A DNA stretch of 64,000 bases from Arthrobacter sp. ISL-5. GTDB taxonomy: Bacteria > Actinomycetota > Actinomycetes > Actinomycetales > Micrococcaceae. A program made the position numbers and the translations under genes. This document shows, one piece after another, positions 44,388 to 53,139 of the stretch. The notes below the pieces were generated by a model. The model saw nothing but the letters and a program-made list of their open reading frames with translations, did no database searches and was not told the origin of the DNA. The DNA is taken from assembly GCF_018613835.1 (NCBI RefSeq), contig NZ_JAGGPM010000035.1:186001-250000 (forward strand), given 5' to 3'. How positions within the stretch are numbered: the first letter of the stretch is position 1; each line of letters starts with the position of its first letter.

Positions 44388-45359
44388 ATGACCATGACAA
44401 CCGAGCAGGCCGACTGGTTTGCAGGCACGTTCGAAAAGCTCGTCGCCAATGTGGGCCAGGCCGTCCTGGGCAAGGCACACGTCATCCGCCTGACGTTCAC
44501 CGCCATGCTGGCCGAAGGCCACGTGCTGTTCGAAGACGCACCCGGGACCGGCAAGACATCGCTGGCGCGCGCGCTGGCCGCCACCGTCCGGGGATCCAAC
44601 AACCGCATCCAGTTCACGCCGGACCTGCTGCCCTCCGACGTCACCGGCGTGACCATCTATGACCAGAAGACCCAGAAGTTCGAATTCCACAAGGGCCCGA
44701 TCTTCAACAACATCGTTCTCGCCGACGAAATCAACCGCGCCTCGCCCAAGACGCAGTCGGCGCTCTTGGAGGTCATGGAGGAATCCCGCGTCACAGTGGA
44801 CGGCACCACCTACGAGGCGGGGCGCCCCTTCATGGTGATGGCCACCCAGAACCCGATCGAACAGGCCGGTACGTACCGGCTGCCCGAAGCGCAGCTGGAC
44901 CGGTTCCTGATCAAGACGTCCATCGGTTACCCGGACCACGCCTCCACCGTCCAGTTGCTCGGCGGCACAAACCTGAAGGACCGGTCCCAGGGCCTGCAGC
45001 CTGTCATCACCACGCAGGCCGTAGCGGACATGGCCGACCTCGCGGCCACCACGCACGTGGACACCGCGGTGCTCGAGTACATCTCCCGGCTCTGCGAGGA
45101 GACGCGAAACGCCCCGGAGACGCGGCTGGGCGTGTCCGTCCGCGGCGCCCTCGCCATGGTCCGGGCGGCCAAGGTCTGGGCAGCCAGCCAGGGGCGCAAT
45201 TTCGTCCTGCCGGATGACATCAAGGACCTCGCGGGGGTTGTCTGGACCCACCGCTTCGTGATGGATCCCGAAGCCGAGTTCTCCGGTGCCACGGCTGAGG
45301 CCGTGCTTTCCCGGGTGCTGGCGGACGTCGCCGCCCCGCAGCAGCGCGCGGCCGTCTGA
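44388..45359 (+). CDS. MoxR-family AAA+ ATPase
   Basis: A 323-residue MoxR chaperone-type ATPase. Walker A is EDAPGTGKTSLARAL, Walker B NNIVLADEINRASP, sensor 1 MVMATQNPIEQAG and the arginine-containing LPEAQLDRFL follows. MoxR proteins use ATP to remodel or mature partner proteins and are nearly always next to DUF58 and transglutaminase-like genes, as here. The ribosome site GAGGA lies nine bases before the ATG. It lies 84 bases after the giant surface protein gene, which it may help to mature. Confidence 0.93.
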   Translation: MTMTTEQADWFAGTFEKLVANVGQAVLGKAHVIRLTFTAMLAEGHVLFEDAPGTGKTSLARALAATVRGSNNRIQFTPDLLPSDVTGVTIYDQKTQKFEFHKGPIFNNIVLADEINRASPKTQSALLEVMEESRVTVDGTTYEAGRPFMVMATQNPIEQAGTYRLPEAQLDRFLIKTSIGYPDHASTVQLLGGTNLKDRSQGLQPVITTQAVADMADLAATTHVDTAVLEYISRLCEETRNAPETRLGVSVRGALAMVRAAKVWAASQGRNFVLPDDIKDLAGVVWTHRFVMDPEAEFSGATAEAVLSRVLADVAAPQQRAAV

Positions 45360-45426
45360 TACACGGGTTCCGGCCCGCCCCTACCGATCCCATACCCACC
45401 GAAGCATCGCTAACAAAGGTTCCAAC

Positions 45427-46770
45427 ATGTCCACCGGCACTCCGCTCACCAGGCTTGCGGGCCGCTTCCGGCCGCCCTTCCGCAGGGACGGCATGGCCTC
45501 ACCCAAAAGCAGCCGTCTCCGCCGCCCGGCCGTGTGGCGCGAGGCCGGCAGGACCGCCGGCCAGGCGCTGGCACCGGCCTGGGAGTCCGTCCGCGGCGTG
45601 TGGGTCCGCCGCGTCCGGCCTGTGCTGTCCGTGGTGAGCGTCCTGGGCTGGTCCGTGCTGGGGGCGTCGGCCTTCCTCTGGATTGCGGGACAGGCCTACG
45701 GCTGGCAGGAAGCCAAAGCCGCGGCGGTCGCAGCGCTGGTGCTCTTCCTCATCGCGGTCGGGTTCATCCTCGGGCGGTCCTCGTACGGCGTCCTGCTGGA
45801 CCTGGCCCGGACCAGGGTGGCGGTGGGCGACAGCGCCGTGGGAAGCATCGCCGTCTCCAACACCTCCGCACGGCCGCTGCTGCCCGCCGACCTGGAGCTG
45901 CCTGTGGGCGGAGCGACGGCCATCTTCCATCTGCCGCGCATGAAGCCGCAACAGGTGCACGAGGACCTTTTCACGATTCCCACTGCGCGCCGAGCCGTCA
46001 TTACGGTGGGACCTGTGCGTTCCGTCCGGGCCGATCCGCTGCACCTCCTGCGCCGCCAGGTGCTCTGGACCGAGCCGGAGGACCTCTACGTCCACCCCCG
46101 GACGGTGGCCCTGGCAGGTTCCGCCGCCGGATTCATCCGCGATCTGGAGGGCATGCCCACCACCGATCTTTCCAGTGCGGACGTGTCCTTCCACGCCCTG
46201 CGCGACTACGTGCCGGGTGATGACCGCCGGCACATCCACTGGAAAACCACGGCCCGGACCAACAAGCTCATGGTGCGCCAGTTCGAAGAAACACGCCGGG
46301 CCCACCTGGCCATTTCGCTGTCCATCAACACCGACGAATACGCCTCGGAGCACGAGTTCGAGCTGGCCATCTCCGCCGCCGCCTCCATCGGCCGCCAGGC
46401 GATCCGCGAGCAGCGCGAACTGGACGTCCTGACCCAGGCGGGTCCGCTCCGCTGCGAAACCGGCCGCAACATGCTCGATGGCATGACCCGGATCGTGGGC
46501 GCCCCGCTGCGGAAGACCGCCGTCGACCTTGCCCGGACGCTTGCCGACACCGTCCCCAACGCCTCCGTCGTCTTTTTCGTGGTGGGCAGCCACGTGACGC
46601 CCGCCCAGCTCCGTTCGGCCGCGGCCTCGGTGCCGCCCGGCGTGCGCAGCATCGCCGTGCGGCTCGACGCCGGCGCGGCGCCGGCGCGCGCCAACATCGC
46701 CGACCTCACGGTACTGACCCTCGGCGAGCTCTCCGACCTTCCCGCCGTCCTCCGAAAGGCTGCCGCATGA
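45427..46770 (+). CDS. DUF58 membrane protein
   Basis: A 447-residue protein with a basic N-terminal tail, two membrane helices (about 72-95 and 98-118) and a cytoplasmic C-terminal half. The DUF58 signature is plain: LRDYVPGDDRRHIHWKTTAR followed by LMVRQFEE. DUF58 proteins are adaptor-like partners of MoxR ATPases, often with a von Willebrand-type fold; no enzymatic activity is known. Its stop overlaps the next ATG by four bases (ATGA). Confidence 0.9.
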   Translation: MSTGTPLTRLAGRFRPPFRRDGMASPKSSRLRRPAVWREAGRTAGQALAPAWESVRGVWVRRVRPVLSVVSVLGWSVLGASAFLWIAGQAYGWQEAKAAAVAALVLFLIAVGFILGRSSYGVLLDLARTRVAVGDSAVGSIAVSNTSARPLLPADLELPVGGATAIFHLPRMKPQQVHEDLFTIPTARRAVITVGPVRSVRADPLHLLRRQVLWTEPEDLYVHPRTVALAGSAAGFIRDLEGMPTTDLSSADVSFHALRDYVPGDDRRHIHWKTTARTNKLMVRQFEETRRAHLAISLSINTDEYASEHEFELAISAAASIGRQAIREQRELDVLTQAGPLRCETGRNMLDGMTRIVGAPLRKTAVDLARTLADTVPNASVVFFVVGSHVTPAQLRSAAASVPPGVRSIAVRLDAGAAPARANIADLTVLTLGELSDLPAVLRKAAA

Positions 46771-49256
46771 GCCAGGCACCCGGCCTCCGCCCGCGGCGGC
46801 AGGCTCCGTCCGCGCCGCCGTCCGCCTTCGCCACCGGCCAGCCGCGGTGGCATTTCCTGCTCGACGGCGGCGCACTCACCGTCCTGCTGGGGCTGGGCGT
46901 CCTCGGGTTCAGCCTCAGCTTCGGCGGCGACCCGTACTACCTGGTGGCGGGGCTCGGCGGGATCATCCTCGGCCTGGCCATCGCCGCCTGCAACGCGCAT
47001 TTCCGGCTTGGCCTCCTGATCACCACGGCCGTGGCCCTCGGTGCCTACCTGGTCCTGGGCACCGCCCTGGCCGTGCCCGGCGCCGCCATCGCGGGCGTCA
47101 TCCCGAGCCTGGAATCCCTGCGCACACTCCTCCTCGGCGTGGTGTTCTCCTGGAAGGACATGCTCACCGTCGGGGTCCCCGTGGGAACAGCCGGCGGGGT
47201 GCTGATCGTCCCCTTCCTGAGTTCGCTCATCGCCGCGGTGGTTGCCGGCGTGCTGACCTGGCGGTTCAGGAGCCCCTACTGGCCCCTCCTTCCGGTGCTG
47301 GCCCTGTTCGTCACCGGCATCGCCTTTAGCACCAACGCGGGGTTCCTCACCGTGGAACGTGGCATCGCCCTCACGGTCGTGGGCATTGCGTGGGCCACGT
47401 TCCGCCGGGACTGCCTGCGCCGCACGGACACGCGCAAGGTTTCAGTCAACCGTCCCCAGCACGACGCCGATACGGCCAGCCGGGCGCGAATGCGGCGCCT
47501 GACGGCGGGGGCCGCCGTGATTGCCGCGACAGTGGGCATCACGGCGGTCGTGTCGCCACTGTTCGCCGCCGGCGACGAACGCAAGGTCCTGCGGAACGTC
47601 GTCGTGCCGCCGTTTGATCCCAAGGATTACGTCACGCCGCTGGCGAGCTTCCGCAACTTCGTCAAGGACAAGAAGGACGACACCCTGTTCGCCGTCAAGG
47701 GGCTCCCCAAGGACGCCCGGGTGAGGCTGGGCGCGCTGGACGCCTTCAACGGCACCAACTACACCATGGACCCCAACGGCTCCGGCAATTTCAGCAAAGT
47801 GGGCGACGCGAAGTCGATCAATACCCTCGCCGATTCCGCGGCATCAGTGCCCACAAATGACTACACGCTGGACATCACGGTCGAGGACTACCAGGGGTAC
47901 TTCGTCCCGGGCGGCCGGAAAACCACCGGCCTCAGCTTCGCCCAGGGCTCGTCCAACGCGGCCTCGGGACTGTACTTCAATTCCGGCACCGACACAGCCG
48001 TCACCACCAAGGGCCTGGCGCAGGGGGATTCGTACAGCGTCCAGGTCTCGGACCCGGTGAAACTGGAGCACGGCCAGCTGACGCAGTACGACTTTGCCAA
48101 GCTCACGCTCCCGGACACGGCCGAGGTCCCGCCGGTGGTGGGCGCCCAGGCCAACGACCTCTCGGCCGACGCACCCACCGCCATTGACCGGGTCCGGCAG
48201 ATCGAAGCCCATTTCCAGAAGAAGGGCGCGTTCAGCAACGGGCTCATCGCCGACGGTCAGCTCCCCAGCGTGTCCGGGCACGGCGCGGCGCGCATCCGGG
48301 ACCTGCTGACCGCCAAGCAGATGCTCGGCGACGACGAACAGTATGCCGTGGCCATGTCCCTGATGCTGCGCCACCTGGGCATCCCCTCCCGCGTGGTGAT
48401 GGGCTTCTACCCGGACCCGAAGAGCCCGGAGAACGGCGCAGGAGAAATCAAGATCCTGGGCAAGGACGTCCACGCGTGGGTCGAGGTGGCCTTCGACCGG
48501 GTCGGCTGGGTCACGTTCGATCCCACGCCGCCCAAGGACAACATCCCCATTCCGCCGGACCCCGAAAGCAAGTCCAAGCCCAAGCCCCAGGTCCTGCAGC
48601 CGCCGCCTCCGCCGCAGGAACCGGCCGACCTCCCGCCGGACTCCTCTCCCGACGCGCTCGATGCGGACGAGAAGAAGAACAATCCCTGGCTCTTCTGGGG
48701 TCCCATCCTCAGCGCCATCGGCATCGCCATGATTCCAATCGGAATTCTTGCCCTGCCGCTGCTGCTCATAGCCCTGCTCAAATCACGGCGGAGGAAGTCA
48801 CGGTTCGCTGACGGGCATCCGGCCCAGCGGGTCGGCGGTGGATGGAATGAAGTCCTCAGCCTGGCCACCGACATGGGCGCCGCTGTTGACGGCCGCGCCA
48901 CACGGCGGGAGACCGCCGCCGTGGTGGCCGAGGCGTTTCCGGCCACCGGTGCCACAACCACGCTGCTGGCACACCGGGCGGACGCCTCGATCTTCGGGGC
49001 GGGCCAGCCAAGCGAGGACGACGTCCGGGAGTACTGGGAGATCGTGGACGGGTCGCTCAAGGAAATGACCGGCACGGTCGGGTTCTGTCGGCGTCAGCAG
49101 GCACGGTTCTCGCCGCGGTCGTTGCTGGCCGATGCCCGGGCGGCGCTGACTTCCCGCGGCGCCCTGAATGCACGGAGTGCCCTGAACGCACGGGCCGCGC
49201 TACGGGAACGCTTCCAAGGCCGGAACGCTCCCAAGGACGGAACCGGCCATGAGTGA
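46767..49256 (+). CDS. Transglutaminase-fold membrane protein (TgpA-like) lacking the catalytic Cys
   Basis: An 829-residue protein: five or six N-terminal membrane helices, a large outer domain (about 265-650) with a transglutaminase core, one more helix (about 652-675) and a cytoplasmic tail. The core is recognisable from LMLRHLGIPSRVVMGFYP, DVHAWVEVAFD (His569) and VTFDPTPP (Asp585). In place of the usual GxCxxFA the sequence is LGDDEQYAVAM, so Asp523 stands where the nucleophilic Cys should be. It is therefore probably a binding or scaffold domain, not a protease or cross-linking enzyme. A proline-rich linker (PPPPPQEPADLPPDS) precedes the last helix. It overlaps its neighbours by 4 and 8 bases. 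Confidence 0.88.
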   Translation: MSQAPGLRPRRQAPSAPPSAFATGQPRWHFLLDGGALTVLLGLGVLGFSLSFGGDPYYLVAGLGGIILGLAIAACNAHFRLGLLITTAVALGAYLVLGTALAVPGAAIAGVIPSLESLRTLLLGVVFSWKDMLTVGVPVGTAGGVLIVPFLSSLIAAVVAGVLTWRFRSPYWPLLPVLALFVTGIAFSTNAGFLTVERGIALTVVGIAWATFRRDCLRRTDTRKVSVNRPQHDADTASRARMRRLTAGAAVIAATVGITAVVSPLFAAGDERKVLRNVVVPPFDPKDYVTPLASFRNFVKDKKDDTLFAVKGLPKDARVRLGALDAFNGTNYTMDPNGSGNFSKVGDAKSINTLADSAASVPTNDYTLDITVEDYQGYFVPGGRKTTGLSFAQGSSNAASGLYFNSGTDTAVTTKGLAQGDSYSVQVSDPVKLEHGQLTQYDFAKLTLPDTAEVPPVVGAQANDLSADAPTAIDRVRQIEAHFQKKGAFSNGLIADGQLPSVSGHGAARIRDLLTAKQMLGDDEQYAVAMSLMLRHLGIPSRVVMGFYPDPKSPENGAGEIKILGKDVHAWVEVAFDRVGWVTFDPTPPKDNIPIPPDPESKSKPKPQVLQPPPPPQEPADLPPDSSPDALDADEKKNNPWLFWGPILSAIGIAMIPIGILALPLLLIALLKSRRRKSRFADGHPAQRVGGGWNEVLSLATDMGAAVDGRATRRETAAVVAEAFPATGATTTLLAHRADASIFGAGQPSEDDVREYWEIVDGSLKEMTGTVGFCRRQQARFSPRSLLADARAALTSRGALNARSALNARAALRERFQGRNAPKDGTGHE

Positions 49257-50610
49257 CAGGGCGGAGCGGTGCGTGCACTGCCGCCAGCCCGTCCGTCCCG
49301 GGGCAACCTTCTGCGGTGCATGCGGGGCGCCCTTGGCCAACCGGGCGGCCCGGTCCAACCGCTCGGGCCGGTCCAGCCTGGCGGGCGGTGTCGCAGGGAG
49401 CAGAGGCTCGGCGAGCGGAGGCGCCGAAACGCGGGGCGCGCCGCACGCGGGCCCGATCCCCGGTAGCATCCCTGTAGGGCCGGGGGAAGGAACAGGAATG
49501 GGAGGCACTCTCGCGCTGGTGCCGGCTGCGCCGGGCAAGCGTCTCGGCGCCGCCGTCCTTGACTGGCTGGCGCCGGCAGTGGTCCTGGTGGTCCTTCTCT
49601 CCCTCGGATTTGCGAGCGTCACCAGCACCCGCAGCTCGGGCTTCATCGTGTACGACACCGGTATGCTGGTCCTCCTTGGGAGCATTGCTGTCGGACTGAC
49701 CCTCATCTACGCGCTGGTCATCGCCGGAATCGAGGGCCGCTCCGGCAGCACCATCGGCAACCGCCTGATGGGCATCCGCAGTGCAGACAATGACGGCTAC
49801 GCACCCGGCACCGGTGCCGTGTTCCTGCGCGGAATCGTCACCGGAGCCGGAATGCTCCTGGCAGTTCTCGCCACCGCACTCGTGGCCATCATCAAGTGGT
49901 TCGACGCTGCGCTGTGGATCCTCGCGCCCGTCGTGATCCTCGGGATTGCATGGGCCTTCGTTGTGGTTCTGTCCAGTACCTGGGACAGGAACGGCGGCCT
50001 CCGGGGATGGAATGACTTGGCCGCCAAGACCCTCGTGTTCGATGTCAGCGCCGGCCGCAATCCGGTGACCACCGGCGGCATCCAGGGTCCGTACAGCTTC
50101 GCTCCGCTGGACCTTCCGCCGGTCCAGCCGGTGGCCTCGCCGGTCGCCTCGCCTGTCGGTCCGCCGGCTGTCCCGCCGGTTGTCTCGCCGGCGACCGCGG
50201 CCAGCAGCGCCGGCAGCCACCCCGACGACGGCCTGGACCGCACCCAGTTGCGCGGCGACGCCGGCCAGGACGCCCCGGTGGCGGTACTGCGGATACAGCT
50301 CGACGACGGCCGCGACTTCCGGCTGGACCGGAACGTGCTCATCGGGCGGAATCCCGCCGCCAACGCGGGCGAGTCGCAGGCCCAGCTGCTGGCGGTCCCG
50401 GACCCCGCGCGGACCATTTCCAAGACCCACCTTCACCTGCTCACGGACGGTGCGGGCGTGTGGGTGACGGACCGCAACTCCACGAACGGCAGCGCCGTCA
50501 CCACACCGGACGGCGTCCGCACGGCGCTGCAGCCCGGCGTGCCATCATTTGTCAGCCCCGGAACCACGGTTCATTTCGGGGACCGCACTTTTACCGTAGG
50601 ACAGGCATGA
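49249..50610 (+). CDS. Zinc-ribbon / RDD membrane / FHA three-part protein
   Basis: A 453-residue fusion. Residues 1-30 are a zinc ribbon (CVHCRQPVRPGATFCGACG). Residues about 95-270 are an RDD-type bundle of four helices (GKRLGAAVLDWLAPAV, then IGNRLMGIRSADNDG). A proline-rich linker leads to a C-terminal FHA domain (about 345-453: FRLDRNVLIGRNP, ISKTHLHLL, DRNSTNGSAV). FHA domains bind phosphothreonine, so the protein can be recruited by the kinase encoded downstream. A possible acceptor, Thr332 in GLDRTQLRGD, precedes the FHA domain. The ATG lies in an eight-base overlap with the previous gene. Confidence 0.88.
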   Translation: MSDRAERCVHCRQPVRPGATFCGACGAPLANRAARSNRSGRSSLAGGVAGSRGSASGGAETRGAPHAGPIPGSIPVGPGEGTGMGGTLALVPAAPGKRLGAAVLDWLAPAVVLVVLLSLGFASVTSTRSSGFIVYDTGMLVLLGSIAVGLTLIYALVIAGIEGRSGSTIGNRLMGIRSADNDGYAPGTGAVFLRGIVTGAGMLLAVLATALVAIIKWFDAALWILAPVVILGIAWAFVVVLSSTWDRNGGLRGWNDLAAKTLVFDVSAGRNPVTTGGIQGPYSFAPLDLPPVQPVASPVASPVGPPAVPPVVSPATAASSAGSHPDDGLDRTQLRGDAGQDAPVAVLRIQLDDGRDFRLDRNVLIGRNPAANAGESQAQLLAVPDPARTISKTHLHLLTDGAGVWVTDRNSTNGSAVTTPDGVRTALQPGVPSFVSPGTTVHFGDRTFTVGQA

Positions 50611-51482
50611 ACTCACAGCAGGCGGCCCGCACTCCCAAGGCCGGCCGCAAGCCGGGCCTCAGCCTGAGCTACGGCTACGGCACAGACCGCGGCCTCCGCC
50701 GCGAGCTCAACGAGGACTCGTTCATTGCCTCCGATCCCGTCTTCGCCGTTGCGGACGGCATGGGCGGCCACGAAGCCGGCGAAGTTGCGAGCGGCATGTG
50801 CGTCCGTGCGCTGGCGGGAATGCCGCAGCTGGCCACGGGGGAGCGGACAGCCACGGCTTCCGTGGTGCAGCATTTCCTGGCCTCCGCGGATGATTCCATC
50901 CGCGCCGCCACCGGATCCCGTGCGGGCACCACGCTGAGCGGCGTGGTGGTGGTCGAGCAAATGGGTGTTCCCTACTGGCTGGTGATGAACATCGGCGACT
51001 CCCGGACGTACCGGCTCAGCCAGGGCCAGTTCGCGCAGGTCAGCGTGGACCACTCCGAAGTCCAGGAGCTTGTGGACACCGGAGAAATCACGGCCGAGCA
51101 GGCTACGGTCCACCCCCGCCGGCACGTCGTAACCCGTGCACTGGGCACGGGCGACGACACGGAAGCCGACTACTGGCTGCTCCCGATCGAGGAGGGCGAC
51201 CGCGTCATGGTCTGCTCGGACGGGCTCAACGGGGAGTTGACAGACGACCGGATGCTCAGCATCCTGAGCGCGGTGGAAGACCCGCAGGAGGCTGTGGATG
51301 CGCTCATCCAGGCAGCACTGAGAAGCGGCGGCAGGGACAACATCACGGTGATCGTCGTCGACGCCAGGAACGTCCTGAATGATGCGGGCATGGCCACCAC
51401 TGCACCGAGGACTGCCTCCGCCGCCGAGGATGAAGACACCCTGCCGCGTGCAGCCGCGAGCGAGGAAACCGCCCATGACTGA
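50607..51482 (+). CDS. PP2C-family Ser/Thr protein phosphatase
   Basis: A 291-residue PPM/PP2C phosphatase with all core motifs: RRELNEDSFIAS, VFAVADGMGGHEAGEVA (metal Asp), MNIGDSRTYRL, MVCSDGLNGELTD and SGGRDNITVIVVD. It is soluble, with no membrane helix, unlike PstP next to pknB in mycobacteria. It should reverse phosphorylation by the kinase encoded two genes downstream. The last 35 residues are acidic and disordered. ATG at 50607 overlaps the previous stop by four bases; earlier in-frame codons lie inside the upstream gene. Confidence 0.93.
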   Translation: MNSQQAARTPKAGRKPGLSLSYGYGTDRGLRRELNEDSFIASDPVFAVADGMGGHEAGEVASGMCVRALAGMPQLATGERTATASVVQHFLASADDSIRAATGSRAGTTLSGVVVVEQMGVPYWLVMNIGDSRTYRLSQGQFAQVSVDHSEVQELVDTGEITAEQATVHPRRHVVTRALGTGDDTEADYWLLPIEEGDRVMVCSDGLNGELTDDRMLSILSAVEDPQEAVDALIQAALRSGGRDNITVIVVDARNVLNDAGMATTAPRTASAAEDEDTLPRAAASEETAHD

Positions 51483-53139
51483 AGCTAGCTACGTTCCGGG
51501 CGGCTGGGTGGGGATGGTCCGGTCCGGAACAGCGGTCATCCTTGGCCCCGATACGCCGGCGCCGCTGGTCAACACCGTGTGGCGCCTGTTGGGCGACGGG
51601 CCCGAAGTCCATGACGTCCTCCACGCCGTGACGAGCGGGTTCGGTGTGCCACTGTCCCGTGCACCCTGGTTTGGCATCATTGGTTTCCGGGAGTCGCTGA
51701 GGGTGTTCCTCCGCGGAGACCTCGACCTGACCGTTCAGCTACCGGGCGGCCCGGTGGAGCTCGACGGCCGGAATGTCACCACCTGGACCGAGCGGTGGCT
51801 GGACGCGCCGGAGTGGTTCAGCCTGACGGTTCCGGGCCAGTCCTCGGCCTTGGAGCTGCCGGTGACGGAAGGCGCCGTACTCCTAAAAACCCTCCGCGTG
51901 GATGTCACGGGAGCCGGCAGTCCGGCAGTGAAAGGCCAAGACGCCGACTTCGCGATGCAGGCGTCCGCCGCGGCCGCGCCGGAAGCCGCCGTAGAACCCT
52001 CGGCGGAAGCCTCGGCCGAGACCGTGGCGGGGATGCCTGAGGAAGCTCCGGATGAAGGCGGGCTTGAAGAGACGCGCCTGCCCGAGCCGGGCCCAACCGT
52101 CACCGCAGCCGCTGACCCGGCGGACCGGCACGACAACGGGCAGCAGGTGCCCGCGCCGGCGACCGAACTCACCGGATCGTACGACCACCTCTGGGACAAG
52201 ACCGTGATGCGCAGCATCGAGGACGCGGCCGTCCGTGACGACCACGACGACGACGGCGCCCCGCCCGCCGCCAGCCAGGAGCCCGGCGCAAGCCTGGCCA
52301 CGGCCGGCCCTGAGGCTGGAGACCAGGAATCAGCTGGCCGCGCCACACCCGGCCCGGACGCTCACGGCCCCGCCACGCCGAGCTTTGAGGATGAGCCTGC
52401 CGAGCCCGGGTCCGGCGGACTGATTGATTCGGTGCCGTGGGCCACCGGCGGTGACCGTGCCCCGCGCCCCCAGGCCCCGCCGTCATTCATTTCCCTGCCG
52501 GACGCCTGCCCGGTCGCGGAGCAGTTGCCGGAACAGGAGCAGCTTCCGGAACAGGAGCTGCCCGAACCGGAACCGCTCGCGGACGGCGACCACGACGGGC
52601 AGACCATTCTCAAGAGCGACCTGTCGGCGGCACCGGCCCAGCCTGCCTCAGCCCCTGCCTCCGGCCCGGTGCCGGGCGCCGGTCCGCTGGTCCTGGCCCG
52701 CGTGTGCGCACGGGGCCACGCCAACCCGCCCACCAGCGCGCTGTGCCCCGCCTGCGGATCCCCGCTCCCGGACGTCGCCGTGCAGGTGCCGCGCCCCCGG
52801 CTCGGCCGGCTGCGGCTGTCCACGGGAGAGCTGATCGACCTCGATGAGTCGCTGGTCATCGGACGGCAGCCGTCGGTGTCGCGCGTCCAGGGCGGCGTCA
52901 TGCCGCGGCTGGTGCAGGTGGCGAGCCCCGGAGGCGACATTTCGCGGTCCCACGTCGAGGTCCGGCTCGAGGGCTGGCATGTGATGCTGTGCGACCTAAA
53001 GGCCACCAACGGCACCGTGCTGGTTCGTGAGGGCCAGCCGCCGCGGCGGCTGGCCCAGAACGAGATGGCCATTGTCCTCGACGGCGACATCGCCGAACTT
53101 GGCGACGACGTTTCCTTGCGCTTTGAGGAGATCCTGTGA
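51475..53139 (+). CDS. FHA-domain protein with long acidic linker and zinc ribbon
   Basis: A 554-residue cytoplasmic protein. Residues 1-130 form a small conserved domain (GGWVGMVRSGTAVILGPD, WFGIIGFRESLRVFL) of unknown type. Residues about 150-415 are a disordered Ala/Pro/Glu-rich linker holding three short Thr motifs: LEETRLPE (Thr200), WDKTVMRS (Thr243) and GQTILKSD (Thr377). A zinc ribbon (ARGHANPPTSALCPACGSPL) precedes the C-terminal FHA domain (LDESLVIGRQPS, ISRSHVEVRLEGW, DLKATNGT). It resembles a signalling hub: Thr motifs to be phosphorylated and an FHA domain to bind phosphothreonine. ATG at 51475 lies in an eight-base overlap. Confidence 0.85.
   Translation: MTEASYVPGGWVGMVRSGTAVILGPDTPAPLVNTVWRLLGDGPEVHDVLHAVTSGFGVPLSRAPWFGIIGFRESLRVFLRGDLDLTVQLPGGPVELDGRNVTTWTERWLDAPEWFSLTVPGQSSALELPVTEGAVLLKTLRVDVTGAGSPAVKGQDADFAMQASAAAAPEAAVEPSAEASAETVAGMPEEAPDEGGLEETRLPEPGPTVTAAADPADRHDNGQQVPAPATELTGSYDHLWDKTVMRSIEDAAVRDDHDDDGAPPAASQEPGASLATAGPEAGDQESAGRATPGPDAHGPATPSFEDEPAEPGSGGLIDSVPWATGGDRAPRPQAPPSFISLPDACPVAEQLPEQEQLPEQELPEPEPLADGDHDGQTILKSDLSAAPAQPASAPASGPVPGAGPLVLARVCARGHANPPTSALCPACGSPLPDVAVQVPRPRLGRLRLSTGELIDLDESLVIGRQPSVSRVQGGVMPRLVQVASPGGDISRSHVEVRLEGWHVMLCDLKATNGTVLVREGQPPRRLAQNEMAIVLDGDIAELGDDVSLRFEEIL

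Noticed and set aside
43569-45251. A 560-codon minus-strand open frame across the giant protein end and moxR
   Set aside because: It crosses two well-supported plus-strand genes and has no domain; it is a shadow of G/C-rich third codon positions.
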